Source of the DNA: Kocuria palustris
Lineage (GTDB): Bacteria > Actinomycetota > Actinomycetes > Actinomycetales > Micrococcaceae
Direction of reading: 5' to 3'
NCBI RefSeq assembly: GCF_007666205.1
Contig: NZ_VDOR01000008.1
Span: 52,303-116,302 of the forward strand
DNA: 64,000 bases
This document shows positions 8,813 to 18,859 of the stretch, piece by piece (positions within the stretch are counted from its first letter, which is position 1; each line of letters starts with the position of its first letter). The notes under the pieces are model-generated. The model was given only the letters and a program-made list of their open reading frames with translations. It was not told the DNA's origin and did not search any database. Made by a program: the position numbers and the translations under genes.

Positions 8813-8927
8813 GGCCGACCTCCCGGGTCTCGTGCTCGCTGCCGTCGGGCCGGCGCCCGGCGGCGCGACCCGGAACAAGCCTAGGCACGCGACGCCGGGC
8901 CCCGCCGTGCGGCGGGGCGTCATCGGA

Positions 8928-9374
8928 TCAGACCGCGCAGAGATCGCTGCGGGTCAGGAAGCGCCGGCCGGTGGGAGCCTCGAGCGAGAACCCGGAGCCG
9001 CGGCCGGGCACCGCGTCGATGAGCAGCCGGGTGTGCTTCCACGCACCGAACTGCTCCCGGGAGATCCACAGCTCGAGATCGCCGAGCTCGTCGCCGGCCT
9101 CGTCGGTCAGCCGTGCGGTGCCCAGCAGGACATCCGCGTCGCCCGTGCGGAACTCCCCTGCGGGGAAGCACATGGGCGCGGAGCCGTCGCAGCAGCCGCC
9201 GGACTGGTGGAACATCAGCGGCCCGTGCTGCGCCCAGAGCTCCCGCAGCAGATCCACCGCGGCCGGGGTGTAGCCCACCCGGGCCGTGTCGTCCTCGGGC
9301 CCCGGCCGGGTCTGCAGCGCGACCTCGGGATCGTCGTGCACGGCCGGGCCGGGCATGGGGTCCTGCGCGCCCAT
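8928..9374 (-). CDS. DUF779 protein
   Basis: Soluble protein of 148 residues with the hallmark MFHQSGGCCDGSAPMCF, whose clustered cysteines could bind a metal, and DLELWISREQFGAWKHT further on. Function is unknown, but the family is repeatedly found directly downstream of NAD-dependent aldehyde dehydrogenases, as here. Its ATG overlaps the dehydrogenase stop codon (TGATG), so it is translated by re-initiation from the same message. Confidence 0.88.
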   Translation of the reverse strand: MGAQDPMPGPAVHDDPEVALQTRPGPEDDTARVGYTPAAVDLLRELWAQHGPLMFHQSGGCCDGSAPMCFPAGEFRTGDADVLLGTARLTDEAGDELGDLELWISREQFGAWKHTRLLIDAVPGRGSGFSLEAPTGRRFLTRSDLCAV

Positions 9375-10897
9375 CAGAAGAAGCCCTGCGCCTTCTCGGT
9401 GTAGGAGACCAGCATGTTCTTCGTCTGCTGGTAGTGATCGAGCATCATCAGGTGGTTCTCGCGCCCGATGCCCGAGGACTTGTACCCGCCGAAGGCCGAG
9501 TGGGCGGGGTAGGAGTGGTACTGGTTGACCCATACACGCCCGGCCTGGATGGCCCGACCCGCGCGGTAGCAGGTGTTGGCGCTGCGGGACCAGACGCCGG
9601 CGCCCAGCCCGTAGAGGGTGTCGTTGGCGATGCCGATGGCCTCGTCGTAGTCCGTGAACGAGGTCAGCGACAGCACGGGCCCGAAGATCTCCTCCTGGAA
9701 GATGCGCATCTCGTTGGTGCCCTCGAAGATCGTGGGCTTCACGTAGTAGCCCCCGGCCAGATCGCCGGGCAGCTCGAGGCGCTCGCCGCCGGTGAGGACC
9801 TTCGCCCCCTCCTTGGCCCCGATGTCGAGGTAGGAGACGATCTTCTCGAGCTGGTCGGTCGAGGCCTGGGCCCCGACCATGGTCTCGGTGTCCAGGGGGT
9901 CGCCCTGGACCATGGCCTCGACCCGCTCCACACCGTCGGCCACGAACTCCTCGTACATGGACTTCTGCACCAGCGCGCGCGACGGGCAGGTGCAGACCTC
10001 GCCCTGGTTCAGCCCGAAGAACGCGAAGCCCTCGAGGGCCTTGTCGTAGAAGCCGTCCTTCTCCCGGGCGACGTCGTCGAAGAAGATGTTCGGCGACTTG
10101 CCCCCGAGCTCGAGCGTGACCGGGATGATGTTCTCGGAGGCGTACTGCATGATCAGCCGGCCCGTGGTGGTCTCGCCCGTGAACGCGATCTTGCGGATCC
10201 GCCTGTTGGACGCCAGCGGCTTGCCGCACTCCGCGCCGAATCCGTTGACGATGTTGATGACGCCGTCCGGGACGAGGTCCTGGATGAGCTCCATGACGAC
10301 CAGCAGGGAGACCGGGGTCTGCTCCGCGGGCTTGAGCACGACGCAGTTGCCCGCGGCCAGGGCCGGGGCCAGCTTCCACACGGCCATGAGGATGGGGAAG
10401 TTCCAGGGGATGATCTGCCCGACGACGCCCAGCGGCTCGTGGAAGTGGTAGGCGACGGTGTCCTCGTCGAGCTGCGAGAGCCGGCCCTCCTGGGCGCGGA
10501 TGGCGCCGGCGAAGTAGCGGAAGTGATCGACGGCCAGCGGGATGTCGGCATTGAGGCACTCGCGCACCGGCTTGCCGTTGTCCCAGGTCTCGGCCACGGC
10601 GATGGTCTCGAGGTTCTCCTCGAGGCGATCGGCGATGCGGTGGAGCATGAGCGAGCGCTCGGCCGGCGTGGAGGCGTTCCACGACGGGGCGGCGGCCCAG
10701 GCGGCGTCGAGCGCGGCCTCGATGTCCTCGGCGGTGCCGCGGCCGACCTCCGTGAAGGGCTGTCCGGTGACCGGGGTGATGTCCTCGAAGTACTGGCCCT
10801 TGACCGGAGGAGTCCATGCCCCGCCGATGAAGTGCTCGTAGCGGGGCTTGAACTCGATCAGGGCACCGGGCTGTCCGGGGTGCGCGTAGGCGGTCAT
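9374..10897 (-). CDS. NAD-dependent aldehyde dehydrogenase
   Basis: Oxidises an aldehyde, probably acetaldehyde or another short one, to the acid. The 506-residue protein has the usual family length, the IPWNFPILM cofactor segment, the catalytic glutamate in [13 protein letters not shown] and the catalytic cysteine in [11 protein letters not shown]. The ATG at 10897 has GGAGA five bases upstream; an ATG 18 codons earlier lacks homology and a ribosome site. It resembles the ExaC/AldB class by its length and DUF779 partner. A minus-strand TACAGT at 10979-10984 may be the promoter. Confidence 0.93.
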   Translation of the reverse strand: MTAYAHPGQPGALIEFKPRYEHFIGGAWTPPVKGQYFEDITPVTGQPFTEVGRGTAEDIEAALDAAWAAAPSWNASTPAERSLMLHRIADRLEENLETIAVAETWDNGKPVRECLNADIPLAVDHFRYFAGAIRAQEGRLSQLDEDTVAYHFHEPLGVVGQIIPWNFPILMAVWKLAPALAAGNCVVLKPAEQTPVSLLVVMELIQDLVPDGVINIVNGFGAECGKPLASNRRIRKIAFTGETTTGRLIMQYASENIIPVTLELGGKSPNIFFDDVAREKDGFYDKALEGFAFFGLNQGEVCTCPSRALVQKSMYEEFVADGVERVEAMVQGDPLDTETMVGAQASTDQLEKIVSYLDIGAKEGAKVLTGGERLELPGDLAGGYYVKPTIFEGTNEMRIFQEEIFGPVLSLTSFTDYDEAIGIANDTLYGLGAGVWSRSANTCYRAGRAIQAGRVWVNQYHSYPAHSAFGGYKSSGIGRENHLMMLDHYQQTKNMLVSYTEKAQGFF

Positions 10898-10978
10898 GGG
10901 GGTCTCCTTCGACTCGGCGGGCCGAGCTGCCAGACGACGGCGACACATCATCCGCTGTGATCTGCAGCACGTGCGGCC

Positions 10979-10984
10979 ACTGTA
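10979..10984 (-). promoter_or_regulatory. candidate -10 box of the aldehyde dehydrogenase-DUF779 operon
   Basis: Minus-strand TACAGT, giving a leader of about 75 bases before the ATG at 10897. No clear -35 was seen. The rest of this 289-base gap holds only the terminator at 11069-11111. Confidence 0.35.
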
Positions 10985-11068
10985 GGGCTCGCAGGACCGC
11001 GATGCGATGGAAGTTGCCGGATCCGCCCGTCCGGAGCGTCATCCCGGCGCGTGCTCGGAGCGGGGACG

Positions 11069-11111
11069 ACGACGGCGGGCGCCTCCTCATCGAGGAGACG
11101 CCCGCCGTCGT
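11069..11111 (-). terminator. hairpin terminator after the symporter gene
   Basis: A 13-bp GC-rich stem (11069-11081 with 11099-11111) extended by an inner 5-bp stem, 76 bases past the end of the symporter gene and between two same-strand genes. There is no U-run, as is usual in high-GC actinobacteria. Confidence 0.7.
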
Positions 11112-11186
11112 GCGCAGGGAGGTCGCCGTGCGGCACCGCCGCGCAGGCCCTTCACGCGGGGCCGTCGCGCGCCGAGGCGCCGCCGC

Positions 11187-12767
11187 TCAGTCCCGGCAGG
11201 GCCGATCGGCCGCCGCCGGTCCCGTGCCGGCGGCGACGCCGTGGGCAGCCGCGGCATCCGGGGCGGTCGCGCGCCGGGCCGAGGCGGTCTCGTCGGGCAC
11301 GCGGATGTCGGGGGAGTCGTCGGCCGCGGCCTCGACCCGGCCGCGGGCGGCCGCCGGCTCCTGCGACTCGTCGGCGAACGGGTCGCCGCCGCTGCGCCGG
11401 GCGTCGTAGAGCCCGTGATCCAGGATGCCCTCGCGCTCGGAGACGATGGCCGCCACGACGGTCTGGCCCGCGACGTTCGTGGCGGTGCGGCCCATGTCGA
11501 TGATCGGCTCGATGGACAGCAGCAGGCCGACGCCGGCCAGGGGCAGGCCCAGGGTCGACAGGGTCAGCGTGAGCATGACGGTCGCACCCGTCGTCCCGGC
11601 CGTGGCGGCCGAGCCCAGCACGGAGACCAGGGCGATCAGCAGGAAGTGCACGGGCTCGAGCGGCACGCCGTAGAACTGGGCGACGAAGATCGCCGCGAGC
11701 GCGGGGTAGACCGCGGCGCAGCCGTCCATCTTGGTCGTCGCACCCAGCGGGATCGCGAAGGACGCGTAGCTGGACGGCACGCCGAGGTTGCGCTCCGTGA
11801 CCCGCTGGGTGAGCGGCATGGTCCCCAGCGACGAGCGGGAGACGAAGCCCATCTGGATCGCCGGCCACGCGCCGGAGAACCACTGGCGGACGCTCAGGCC
11901 GTTCAGGCGCATGAGCACCGGGTAGACGACGAACAGCACGATCGCCAGGCCGACGTACAGGGTCACGACGAACACGGCCAGCGAGCCCATCGAGGTCCAG
12001 CCGTACTCGAAGACGGCGCGGCCGATGAGGCCGAGCGTGCCGATCGGGGCCAGGCGGATGATCCACCACAGGACCTTCTGCACGATCGCCAGCAGCGAGC
12101 GCACGACGTCCAGGAAGGGCTTGGCGGGCTCGCCGACCTTGAGCGCGGCGATGCCCACGACCATGGAGATCACGAGGATCTGCAGGATGTTGAAGTCCGC
12201 GGCGGCCTCGATCGCTCCGTCCTCGGCCAGCTCCGCCTCGACCCCCAGGCCCAGGAAGTTCACGGGCACGAGGGACTGCAGGAACGCGAGCCAGGAGCCC
12301 TGCGTGCCGGAGTACGGCTCGGTCGGGGCGCTGATCGACTGATTGGCCCCGGGCTGGACGACCACGCCGAGGACCATGCCGATGACGACCGCGATCAGGG
12401 CCGTGATGCAGAACCACAGCAGCGTCTTCCACGCCAGGCGCGCCGCATTGGTGACCTGGTCGAGGTTGGCGATCGAGGCGATCACGGCCGTGACCACCAG
12501 GGGCACGACCGCCGCCGTCAGGATCGTGACGTACGTCGAGCCGATGATGTCCAGGACGGTCATCAGGATGTTGGGGGAGGTCTCGGGATCGCCGCCGATG
12601 GCCCGGGCGATCAGCCCCAGGAGGAGGCCCAGGAACAGCGCGGCGATGACCTGGAAGGAGAAGTTCGACAGCAGCGCCGGGATGCGACCGCGCGAGCGGC
12701 CGCCGTCGGCGGAGCCGTCGGAGTCGCGGCGGCCGGCCGTCGCGGAGGAGGATGCGGAGGAGGACAT
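11187..12767 (-). CDS. dicarboxylate/amino acid:cation symporter (DAACS family)
   Basis: Na+- or H+-coupled uptake of C4-dicarboxylates or glutamate/aspartate at the membrane. The 526-residue protein has about eight hydrophobic segments, the GTMPLTQRV re-entrant loop segment, GATTKMDG and the transport-core helix with TAGTTGATVMLTLTLS. It carries hydrophilic extensions at both ends: about 35 Ser/Asp-rich residues at the N-terminus and about 90 at the C-terminus. Whether it prefers dicarboxylates (DctA) or glutamate (GltP) cannot be decided. The ATG at 12767 follows a -10 hexamer by six bases. Confidence 0.93.
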   Translation of the reverse strand: MSSSASSSATAGRRDSDGSADGGRSRGRIPALLSNFSFQVIAALFLGLLLGLIARAIGGDPETSPNILMTVLDIIGSTYVTILTAAVVPLVVTAVIASIANLDQVTNAARLAWKTLLWFCITALIAVVIGMVLGVVVQPGANQSISAPTEPYSGTQGSWLAFLQSLVPVNFLGLGVEAELAEDGAIEAAADFNILQILVISMVVGIAALKVGEPAKPFLDVVRSLLAIVQKVLWWIIRLAPIGTLGLIGRAVFEYGWTSMGSLAVFVVTLYVGLAIVLFVVYPVLMRLNGLSVRQWFSGAWPAIQMGFVSRSSLGTMPLTQRVTERNLGVPSSYASFAIPLGATTKMDGCAAVYPALAAIFVAQFYGVPLEPVHFLLIALVSVLGSAATAGTTGATVMLTLTLSTLGLPLAGVGLLLSIEPIIDMGRTATNVAGQTVVAAIVSEREGILDHGLYDARRSGGDPFADESQEPAAARGRVEAAADDSPDIRVPDETASARRATAPDAAAAHGVAAGTGPAAADRPCRD

Positions 12768-12773
12768 GGCAGA

Positions 12774-12779
12774 AGGCTA
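12774..12779 (-). promoter_or_regulatory. -10 box of the symporter gene (leaderless)
   Basis: Minus-strand TAGCCT, six bases before the ATG at 12767. Confidence 0.6.
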
Positions 12780-12897
12780 GGCCCGCCTCATCGGCGAGCA
12801 CGAGGGAAGATGACGCTTCGTGACGCTCTTTCGCGGTGAGAAGCGCCACCGCGCCGCCGCGGAATCGACCACGGCCTTCCGGATGTTGTATACGGGC

Positions 12898-14688
12898 TCA
12901 GTTGTCGGGCAGACCCAGGGCGTAGTCGAGGGTCTCGAGCCCCACGGAGCCCAGGCCCAGGGCCCGGGAGTGGAAGGCGGGCAGGTCGAAGCCCCCGCCG
13001 GCCCGGGCCGCGGCATGGTGGCGGGCCCGCTCCCAGGCCCGCTGGCCCAGCGAGTACGAGGGCGCCTGGCCCGGCCAGCCCATGTAGCGCATCCACTCGT
13101 AGCGCAGGCTGTCCGGGTCCATCACGATGTTGGCGCGCAGGAACTCCCAGCCGTCCTGCGGGTTCCAGACCCTGCCCGGCTCGGCCGCCCCGAGGACCTC
13201 GCCCAGCCGCTGCGGGATCTCGTACCCGCAGTGGAAGCCGATGTCGAAGACGACCCGGGCCGCGCGCATGCGCTGCGCATTGAGCATCCCCATGCGGTCC
13301 CCGTCGTCCTGGAAGAAGCCGAGCTCCCCCATCAGCCGCTCTGCGTACAGCGCCCAGCCCTCGCCGTGGCCCGAGACCCACAGGCCCAGCCGCCGCCACA
13401 GGTTCAGGTGATCGCCGTGGGCGGCGACGTGGGAGAACTGCAGGTGATGGCCCGGGACTCCCTCGTGGTAGACGGTCGTGCGCTCGCCCCAGGTGCGGAA
13501 GACCTCCTTGCCCTCGGGCACCGACCACCACATCCGCCCCGGGCGGCGGAAGTCCGACGACGGCGGCGTGTAGTAGATCCCGCCGTCGGAGGTCGGGGCG
13601 ATGCGGCACTCGATCCGGCGCATCCGGTCCGTGATGTCGAAGTGCGTGCCGGACAGGGCATCGAGCGCGTGCTCGGTCACGCCCTGCATCCAGGTGAGCA
13701 GCTGGTGGCGCCCGCGCAGCTGACGGTGGGGGTCCTCGTCCAGGGCCGACATGGCCGCTCGGATGCGATCGGGTCCGGCGTGGTCCGGCAGGATCCGCTG
13801 CGCCGTCTCGTTCATCTCGGCGACGATGCCCTGCAGCAGGTCCACGCCCCACTCGTACGTCTGGGCCAGATCGGGCCGCAGCCCGGTGAACTGCTGCAGC
13901 CGCAGCCGGTACTCGTCGGCGCCGACCGCCATCTGCGCGGGGGCCTCGGGGGCCAGGGCCCGCAGCTCGGCCGCGAAGCGCGCGTAGGCCTCGCGGGCCA
14001 GGCCCACGCCCTCGTAGACGTCCTCGCGCAGCGCCGCCGGGAGCTGGGTCACGCGGGAGGACCGGGAGAGGTTCATGAAGGAGCCCTCCGGCCCGGCGTA
14101 GCCGGCCGCCTGGCGGGCCGCATTGGCCAGCTGCGCGGAGGCGGTGACCGGTCCGTGCTCCTGCCGGTGGCGCAGGCCCCGGATCGCGGAGTCGACGGCC
14201 TCGGGCACGCAGCGCAGCTGGCGCTCGATCACCTCCCAGTCCTGCTCGGTGTACTTGGGCAGGTTGTCGAAGGCCTCGCGGATCTTCTGCACGGGCGAGG
14301 AGATGTTGTCGATGCGCGGCCCGGCCAGACCGGCCTCGTGCAGCCGCGTCTCGAGGGAGAGCTGCGCGCCCAGGGCGTGCGCCGTGACGCGGTCGACGTC
14401 GTCGGCGGGCACGGCACGGGCCAGCTCGGCGGCCGCGGAGCGGGTGACCTCGTGCTCGGCCTCGAGCCCGGCGGGGCTCCAGTCGCGGTAGCCCCAGCCG
14501 TGATCGGGCGCGCCGAGCTCGATGGCCCAGGCGGGGTCCAGGCGCAGCTTGGCGCGGAAGTAGGCGTCGGCGATCGCGTCCAGCGCCGTGGGCTCCCGGT
14601 GCGCGTCCCCGGTCCTCTGCCGCCCCGGTCCCGGAGCCGGGTCCTCTGCAGCGCGTTCGGACGGGGTGCTCGACGGGGTGGCGACCAT
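12898..14688 (-). CDS. DUF885 family metallopeptidase-like protein
   Basis: Soluble protein of 596 residues from the DUF885 family, whose members resemble M32/M3-like metallopeptidases. The putative zinc site is VYHEGVPGHHLQF (HExxxHH-like), followed by GHGEGWALYAERLMGELGFF, which carries a likely third ligand glutamate. No signal peptide is present, so it should act in the cytoplasm. The N-terminal 30 residues are low-complexity. The ATG at 14688 follows a -10 hexamer by seven bases. The substrate is unknown. Confidence 0.88.
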   Translation of the reverse strand: MVATPSSTPSERAAEDPAPGPGRQRTGDAHREPTALDAIADAYFRAKLRLDPAWAIELGAPDHGWGYRDWSPAGLEAEHEVTRSAAAELARAVPADDVDRVTAHALGAQLSLETRLHEAGLAGPRIDNISSPVQKIREAFDNLPKYTEQDWEVIERQLRCVPEAVDSAIRGLRHRQEHGPVTASAQLANAARQAAGYAGPEGSFMNLSRSSRVTQLPAALREDVYEGVGLAREAYARFAAELRALAPEAPAQMAVGADEYRLRLQQFTGLRPDLAQTYEWGVDLLQGIVAEMNETAQRILPDHAGPDRIRAAMSALDEDPHRQLRGRHQLLTWMQGVTEHALDALSGTHFDITDRMRRIECRIAPTSDGGIYYTPPSSDFRRPGRMWWSVPEGKEVFRTWGERTTVYHEGVPGHHLQFSHVAAHGDHLNLWRRLGLWVSGHGEGWALYAERLMGELGFFQDDGDRMGMLNAQRMRAARVVFDIGFHCGYEIPQRLGEVLGAAEPGRVWNPQDGWEFLRANIVMDPDSLRYEWMRYMGWPGQAPSYSLGQRAWERARHHAAARAGGGFDLPAFHSRALGLGSVGLETLDYALGLPDN

Positions 14689-14695
14689 ACGGGCG

Positions 14696-14701
14696 AGTCT
14701 A
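14696..14701 (-). promoter_or_regulatory. -10 box of the DUF885 gene (leaderless)
   Basis: Minus-strand TAGACT, seven bases before the ATG at 14688. Confidence 0.6.
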
Positions 14702-14729
14702 GGTCCGCCGCGGGGAGACGACGGCCCGC

Positions 14730-15016
14730 TCAGCGGAAGGGCAGCGTGCGGCGCCAGGCCCCCAGGCCGGGGCGCAGGCGCAGCCCCAGCCGGGCGCGGC
14801 GGTTCTGGGCGCGCCGTCCGGTGCTGCCGGAGGCGGCGGACTCGGTCTCGGCCGTGGCCGAGACCAGCACGGCGGTGACCGCCGCGATCTCCTCGGGCGT
14901 CGGACTGCCGTGCAGGAAGCGCACGGTCGGGGCCTGCTGCTCGTCCTGCCCGGCGGCGCCGTCCTGCCCGGCGGCGCCGTCCTGCCCGGCTGCGCCGGGG
15001 GTGGTCTGCGCGGCGC

Positions 15017-15020
<4 letters not shown>
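14730..15020 (-). CDS. accE: acyl-CoA carboxylase epsilon subunit
   Basis: Small protein of 96 residues. Its C-terminal part has the typical epsilon layout: [20 protein letters not shown] followed by a basic Arg-rich tail. The N-terminal part contains three tandem GQDGAA-like hexapeptides. In actinobacterial acyl-CoA carboxylases this subunit stabilises or activates the alpha-beta complex. The GTG start overlaps the carboxyltransferase stop by four bases, so the two are coupled. Confidence 0.88.
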
Positions 15021-16600
<1,580 letters not shown>

Positions 16601-16754
16601 GGCACCTCAGAGGTCGTCGGGGCGCGGTGGCGCCGTGCTGATGGATCGGGGCCGTCGCGACGGCGCCGATGCGGGCGGTGTGATGCAGGTCAGTCTAGGG
16701 ACGGCCCGCGGGGCTGCCGTTGTGGAGGACCTACAAGATCGCGGCGGGGGAGGC

Positions 16755-17039
16755 TCAGGCGAGCTCGCCGAGCACGACCTTCCACGGCCGGGCGGTGCGC
16801 TCGGTGATCACGCCGACCTCGAGCAGCGGGTCGGCCTCGAGGCGCGCGAGCGCCTCCTCGGGGCTCTCGGCGCGCAGGAGCAGCAGCGCGCCGGCCGGGA
16901 GCTCGTCGTCGAACGGGCCGGTGGCGATCACCGATCCGGCCTCGTGCAGCTCCCGCAGGAACTCGCGATGGCGGGGCCGGTGCTCGGCCAGGGCCTGGGG
17001 ATCCCCGCCGTAGACGTAGGTGACCGCGATGATCGACAT
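16755..17039 (-). CDS. YciI-like protein
   Basis: Small soluble protein of 94 residues with the YciI dimeric alpha-beta barrel pattern: RPRHREFLRELHEAG, with the conserved His, then GPFDDELPAGALLLLRAES. The family is implicated in small-molecule dehydratase or dehydrochlorinase chemistry, but most members have no known substrate. GAGAGG lies six bases before the ATG. Confidence 0.8.
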   Translation of the reverse strand: MSIIAVTYVYGGDPQALAEHRPRHREFLRELHEAGSVIATGPFDDELPAGALLLLRAESPEEALARLEADPLLEVGVITERTARPWKVVLGELA

Positions 17040-17130
17040 GCTGGACCTCTCTCGAACCGGTGCTCGGCCGCGACCGGCAGTCAGCGGATTCCCGGGATGT
17101 CACCTGCAGGCGCCGGGGGAGGCCGACTAC

Positions 17131-17136
17131 TAGTGT
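17131..17136 (+). promoter_or_regulatory. candidate -10 box for birA
   Basis: TAGTGT, 121 bases before the birA ATG. Seven bases later lies an ATG that opens a five-codon frame (MNIAG, 17144-17161), matching the leaderless spacing used elsewhere in this window. Confidence 0.45.
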
Positions 17137-17191
17137 GGATGGAATGAACATAGCGGGCTGATCCGACGGTCCGCGCCCCCGCGCGGAGGAT

Positions 17192-17241
17192 GTCGTCCCG
17201 GCGGCGTCGCGATGCCCTGAGGGGCGCCGCCCCGGGACGAC
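17192..17241 (+). promoter_or_regulatory. leader hairpin upstream of birA
   Basis: A perfect 10-bp stem, GTCGTCCCGG (17192-17201) with CCGGGACGAC (17232-17241), closes an inner GC-rich loop and ends just before the AGGAG site of birA. It could be a stability or attenuation element; nothing matches a known riboswitch. Confidence 0.4.
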
Positions 17242-17257
17242 CGAGACAGGAGCGATC

Positions 17258-18151
17258 ATGACCCCCACCGGCACCCCGCGCGAGCGCGCCGCCGAGCCGC
17301 TGCTCGACGACGCGCAGCGCGACCGCCTGGCGGAGGTGCTGCGCGCCGATCTGGAGGTCCTCGAGCAGATCCCCTCCACGAACGACGAGCTCGTGGCCCG
17401 CGCGCAGGCGGCGGCCCGCAGGGGTCGGCCGCTGCCGGATCTGAGCCTCCTGGCCGCCGAGCACCAGTCGGCGGGCCGCGGGCGGCTGGACCGCGTCTGG
17501 GTCACGCAGCCCGGGGACGCCCTGACCTTCTCCCTGCTGCTGCGCCCGACGCAGGGCTCGGCCGAGGCGCCGCGGCCCCTGGCGACCCAGCACTTCCCGT
17601 GGCTCACGGTCCTGCTGGCCGCGGCGGTGGCCGAGACGCTGCGGGCGCAGGACGTCCCGGCCACCCTGAAGTGGCCCAACGACGTGCTCGTCGACACCGC
17701 CGGCGGCCCCCGCAAGATCTGCGGCCTGCTGGCCTCCCTGGTGGTCCACGACGGTATCGCCCCCGCCCTGGTGCTGGGCGCGGGGCTCAATGTCGAGGAC
17801 GCCCCCGAGGGGGCGGCGAGCGTGCGCGCCCAGGGCTCGGAGGCCACGCGGGGCCGGCTGCTCGTGGAGATCGCCGAGCGCTTCACCGGCCTGTACCGCG
17901 TGTTCACGGCGGAGCCCGCGGCGCTGACCGAGGACGGCGGCGACCTGCGCGCGCGCATCGAGCCGCTCATGGCCACGCTCGGGCAGCGGGTCAGGGCGGA
18001 TCTGCCCGGGGACCGCCCGCCGCTGGAGGGGATCGCCGCGGGCCTGGACGCCCGCGGCTCGCTGATCATCGACGACGGCGCGCGGCGCACGGCGGTCTCG
18101 GCGGGGGACGTCGTCCACCTGCGCCCGGCCGCTCAGGGGGCCGGCGCATGA
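17258..18151 (+). CDS. birA: biotin-[acetyl-CoA-carboxylase] ligase
   Basis: Forms biotinyl-AMP and attaches biotin to the carboxyl-carrier domain of acyl-CoA carboxylase. The 297 residues show EHQSAGRGRLDRVW (the biotin/ATP loop) and LKWPNDVLV with the catalytic lysine, followed by the small C-terminal domain. There is no N-terminal helix-turn-helix, so unlike E. coli BirA it is not itself a repressor. AGGAG lies six bases before the ATG. The next gene overlaps its stop (ATGA). Confidence 0.94.
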   Translation: MTPTGTPRERAAEPLLDDAQRDRLAEVLRADLEVLEQIPSTNDELVARAQAAARRGRPLPDLSLLAAEHQSAGRGRLDRVWVTQPGDALTFSLLLRPTQGSAEAPRPLATQHFPWLTVLLAAAVAETLRAQDVPATLKWPNDVLVDTAGGPRKICGLLASLVVHDGIAPALVLGAGLNVEDAPEGAASVRAQGSEATRGRLLVEIAERFTGLYRVFTAEPAALTEDGGDLRARIEPLMATLGQRVRADLPGDRPPLEGIAAGLDARGSLIIDDGARRTAVSAGDVVHLRPAAQGAGA

Positions 18152-18762
18152 GCTCGCGGCTGCAGCTCGATCCCGGCGAGCAGGTCGTCGTGTCCACGCG
18201 GGCCCACCCCAGCCGGCTGTGGCGGCCCCTGGCCGTGCTGCTGGTCTCGGTGTTCCTGCACTCGCTCCTGCAGCGCGCGCTCGAGGTCCGCTGGCGCCCG
18301 CTCGAGGCGCCGTGGACCACGATCCACCAGGTCGTGGGCTGGGCCCTGCTGCTCGCCCTGCTCCTGGCGCTGCTGCTGGGCGTGCTGCGTCCTGTGATCC
18401 GCTGGGCCCGCACGCGCTTCGTGCTCACGGACCAGCGCCTCATGCTGCTGGGGCCCACGGCCCCCACCGGGGGAGTGCGCATCCCGCTGGCCTGGCTCGT
18501 GCGCGTGGACGGCCGCACCGCCCGCGGGCCCCTGGGCCGGGCGGGGGTCGGGACGCTGAGCGCGGACTTCGGCCAGGCCGGGATCCTGCGCCTGAACCAC
18601 TCGCCGAGCGTCCAGGACTTCGCCCGGCTGATCGACGACAAGTCGGCGCGCTTCCGCCGTCGGCAGGGCATGGGGGACACGGGGCCGGCTCCCGGCTGGA
18701 GCCCTCGGTCCGTCGACGGGTATCCTCCCGCCGGGCCGTCTTCGGCGGGGGCAGGCTGGTGA
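18148..18762 (+). CDS. PH domain-like membrane protein
   Basis: Protein of 204 residues with two adjacent hydrophobic helices (about 25-42 and 60-82), then a bacterial PH-like region beginning ARTRFVLTDQRLMLLG and ending near SVQDFARLIDD, and a disordered Gly/Pro-rich tail. The pattern is common in actinobacteria next to birA and cyclase genes; the role is unknown. Its ATG overlaps the birA stop. Confidence 0.75.
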   Translation: MSSRLQLDPGEQVVVSTRAHPSRLWRPLAVLLVSVFLHSLLQRALEVRWRPLEAPWTTIHQVVGWALLLALLLALLLGVLRPVIRWARTRFVLTDQRLMLLGPTAPTGGVRIPLAWLVRVDGRTARGPLGRAGVGTLSADFGQAGILRLNHSPSVQDFARLIDDKSARFRRRQGMGDTGPAPGWSPRSVDGYPPAGPSSAGAGW

Positions 18763-18859
18763 CGGCCGGCTCCCGCAGGACGAGGCCGGGCGCGCGGCGG
18801 CTCCCGCCCGCGGCGCCGCCGGGCGGATGCGCCCGGACCACGATCGGAGGGAACGCAGC

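Noticed and set aside
8928..11090. 720-codon minus frame joining an upstream region to DUF779
   Set aside because: Only the last 148 codons, from the ATG overlapping the dehydrogenase stop, are real; the rest shadows the aldehyde dehydrogenase.
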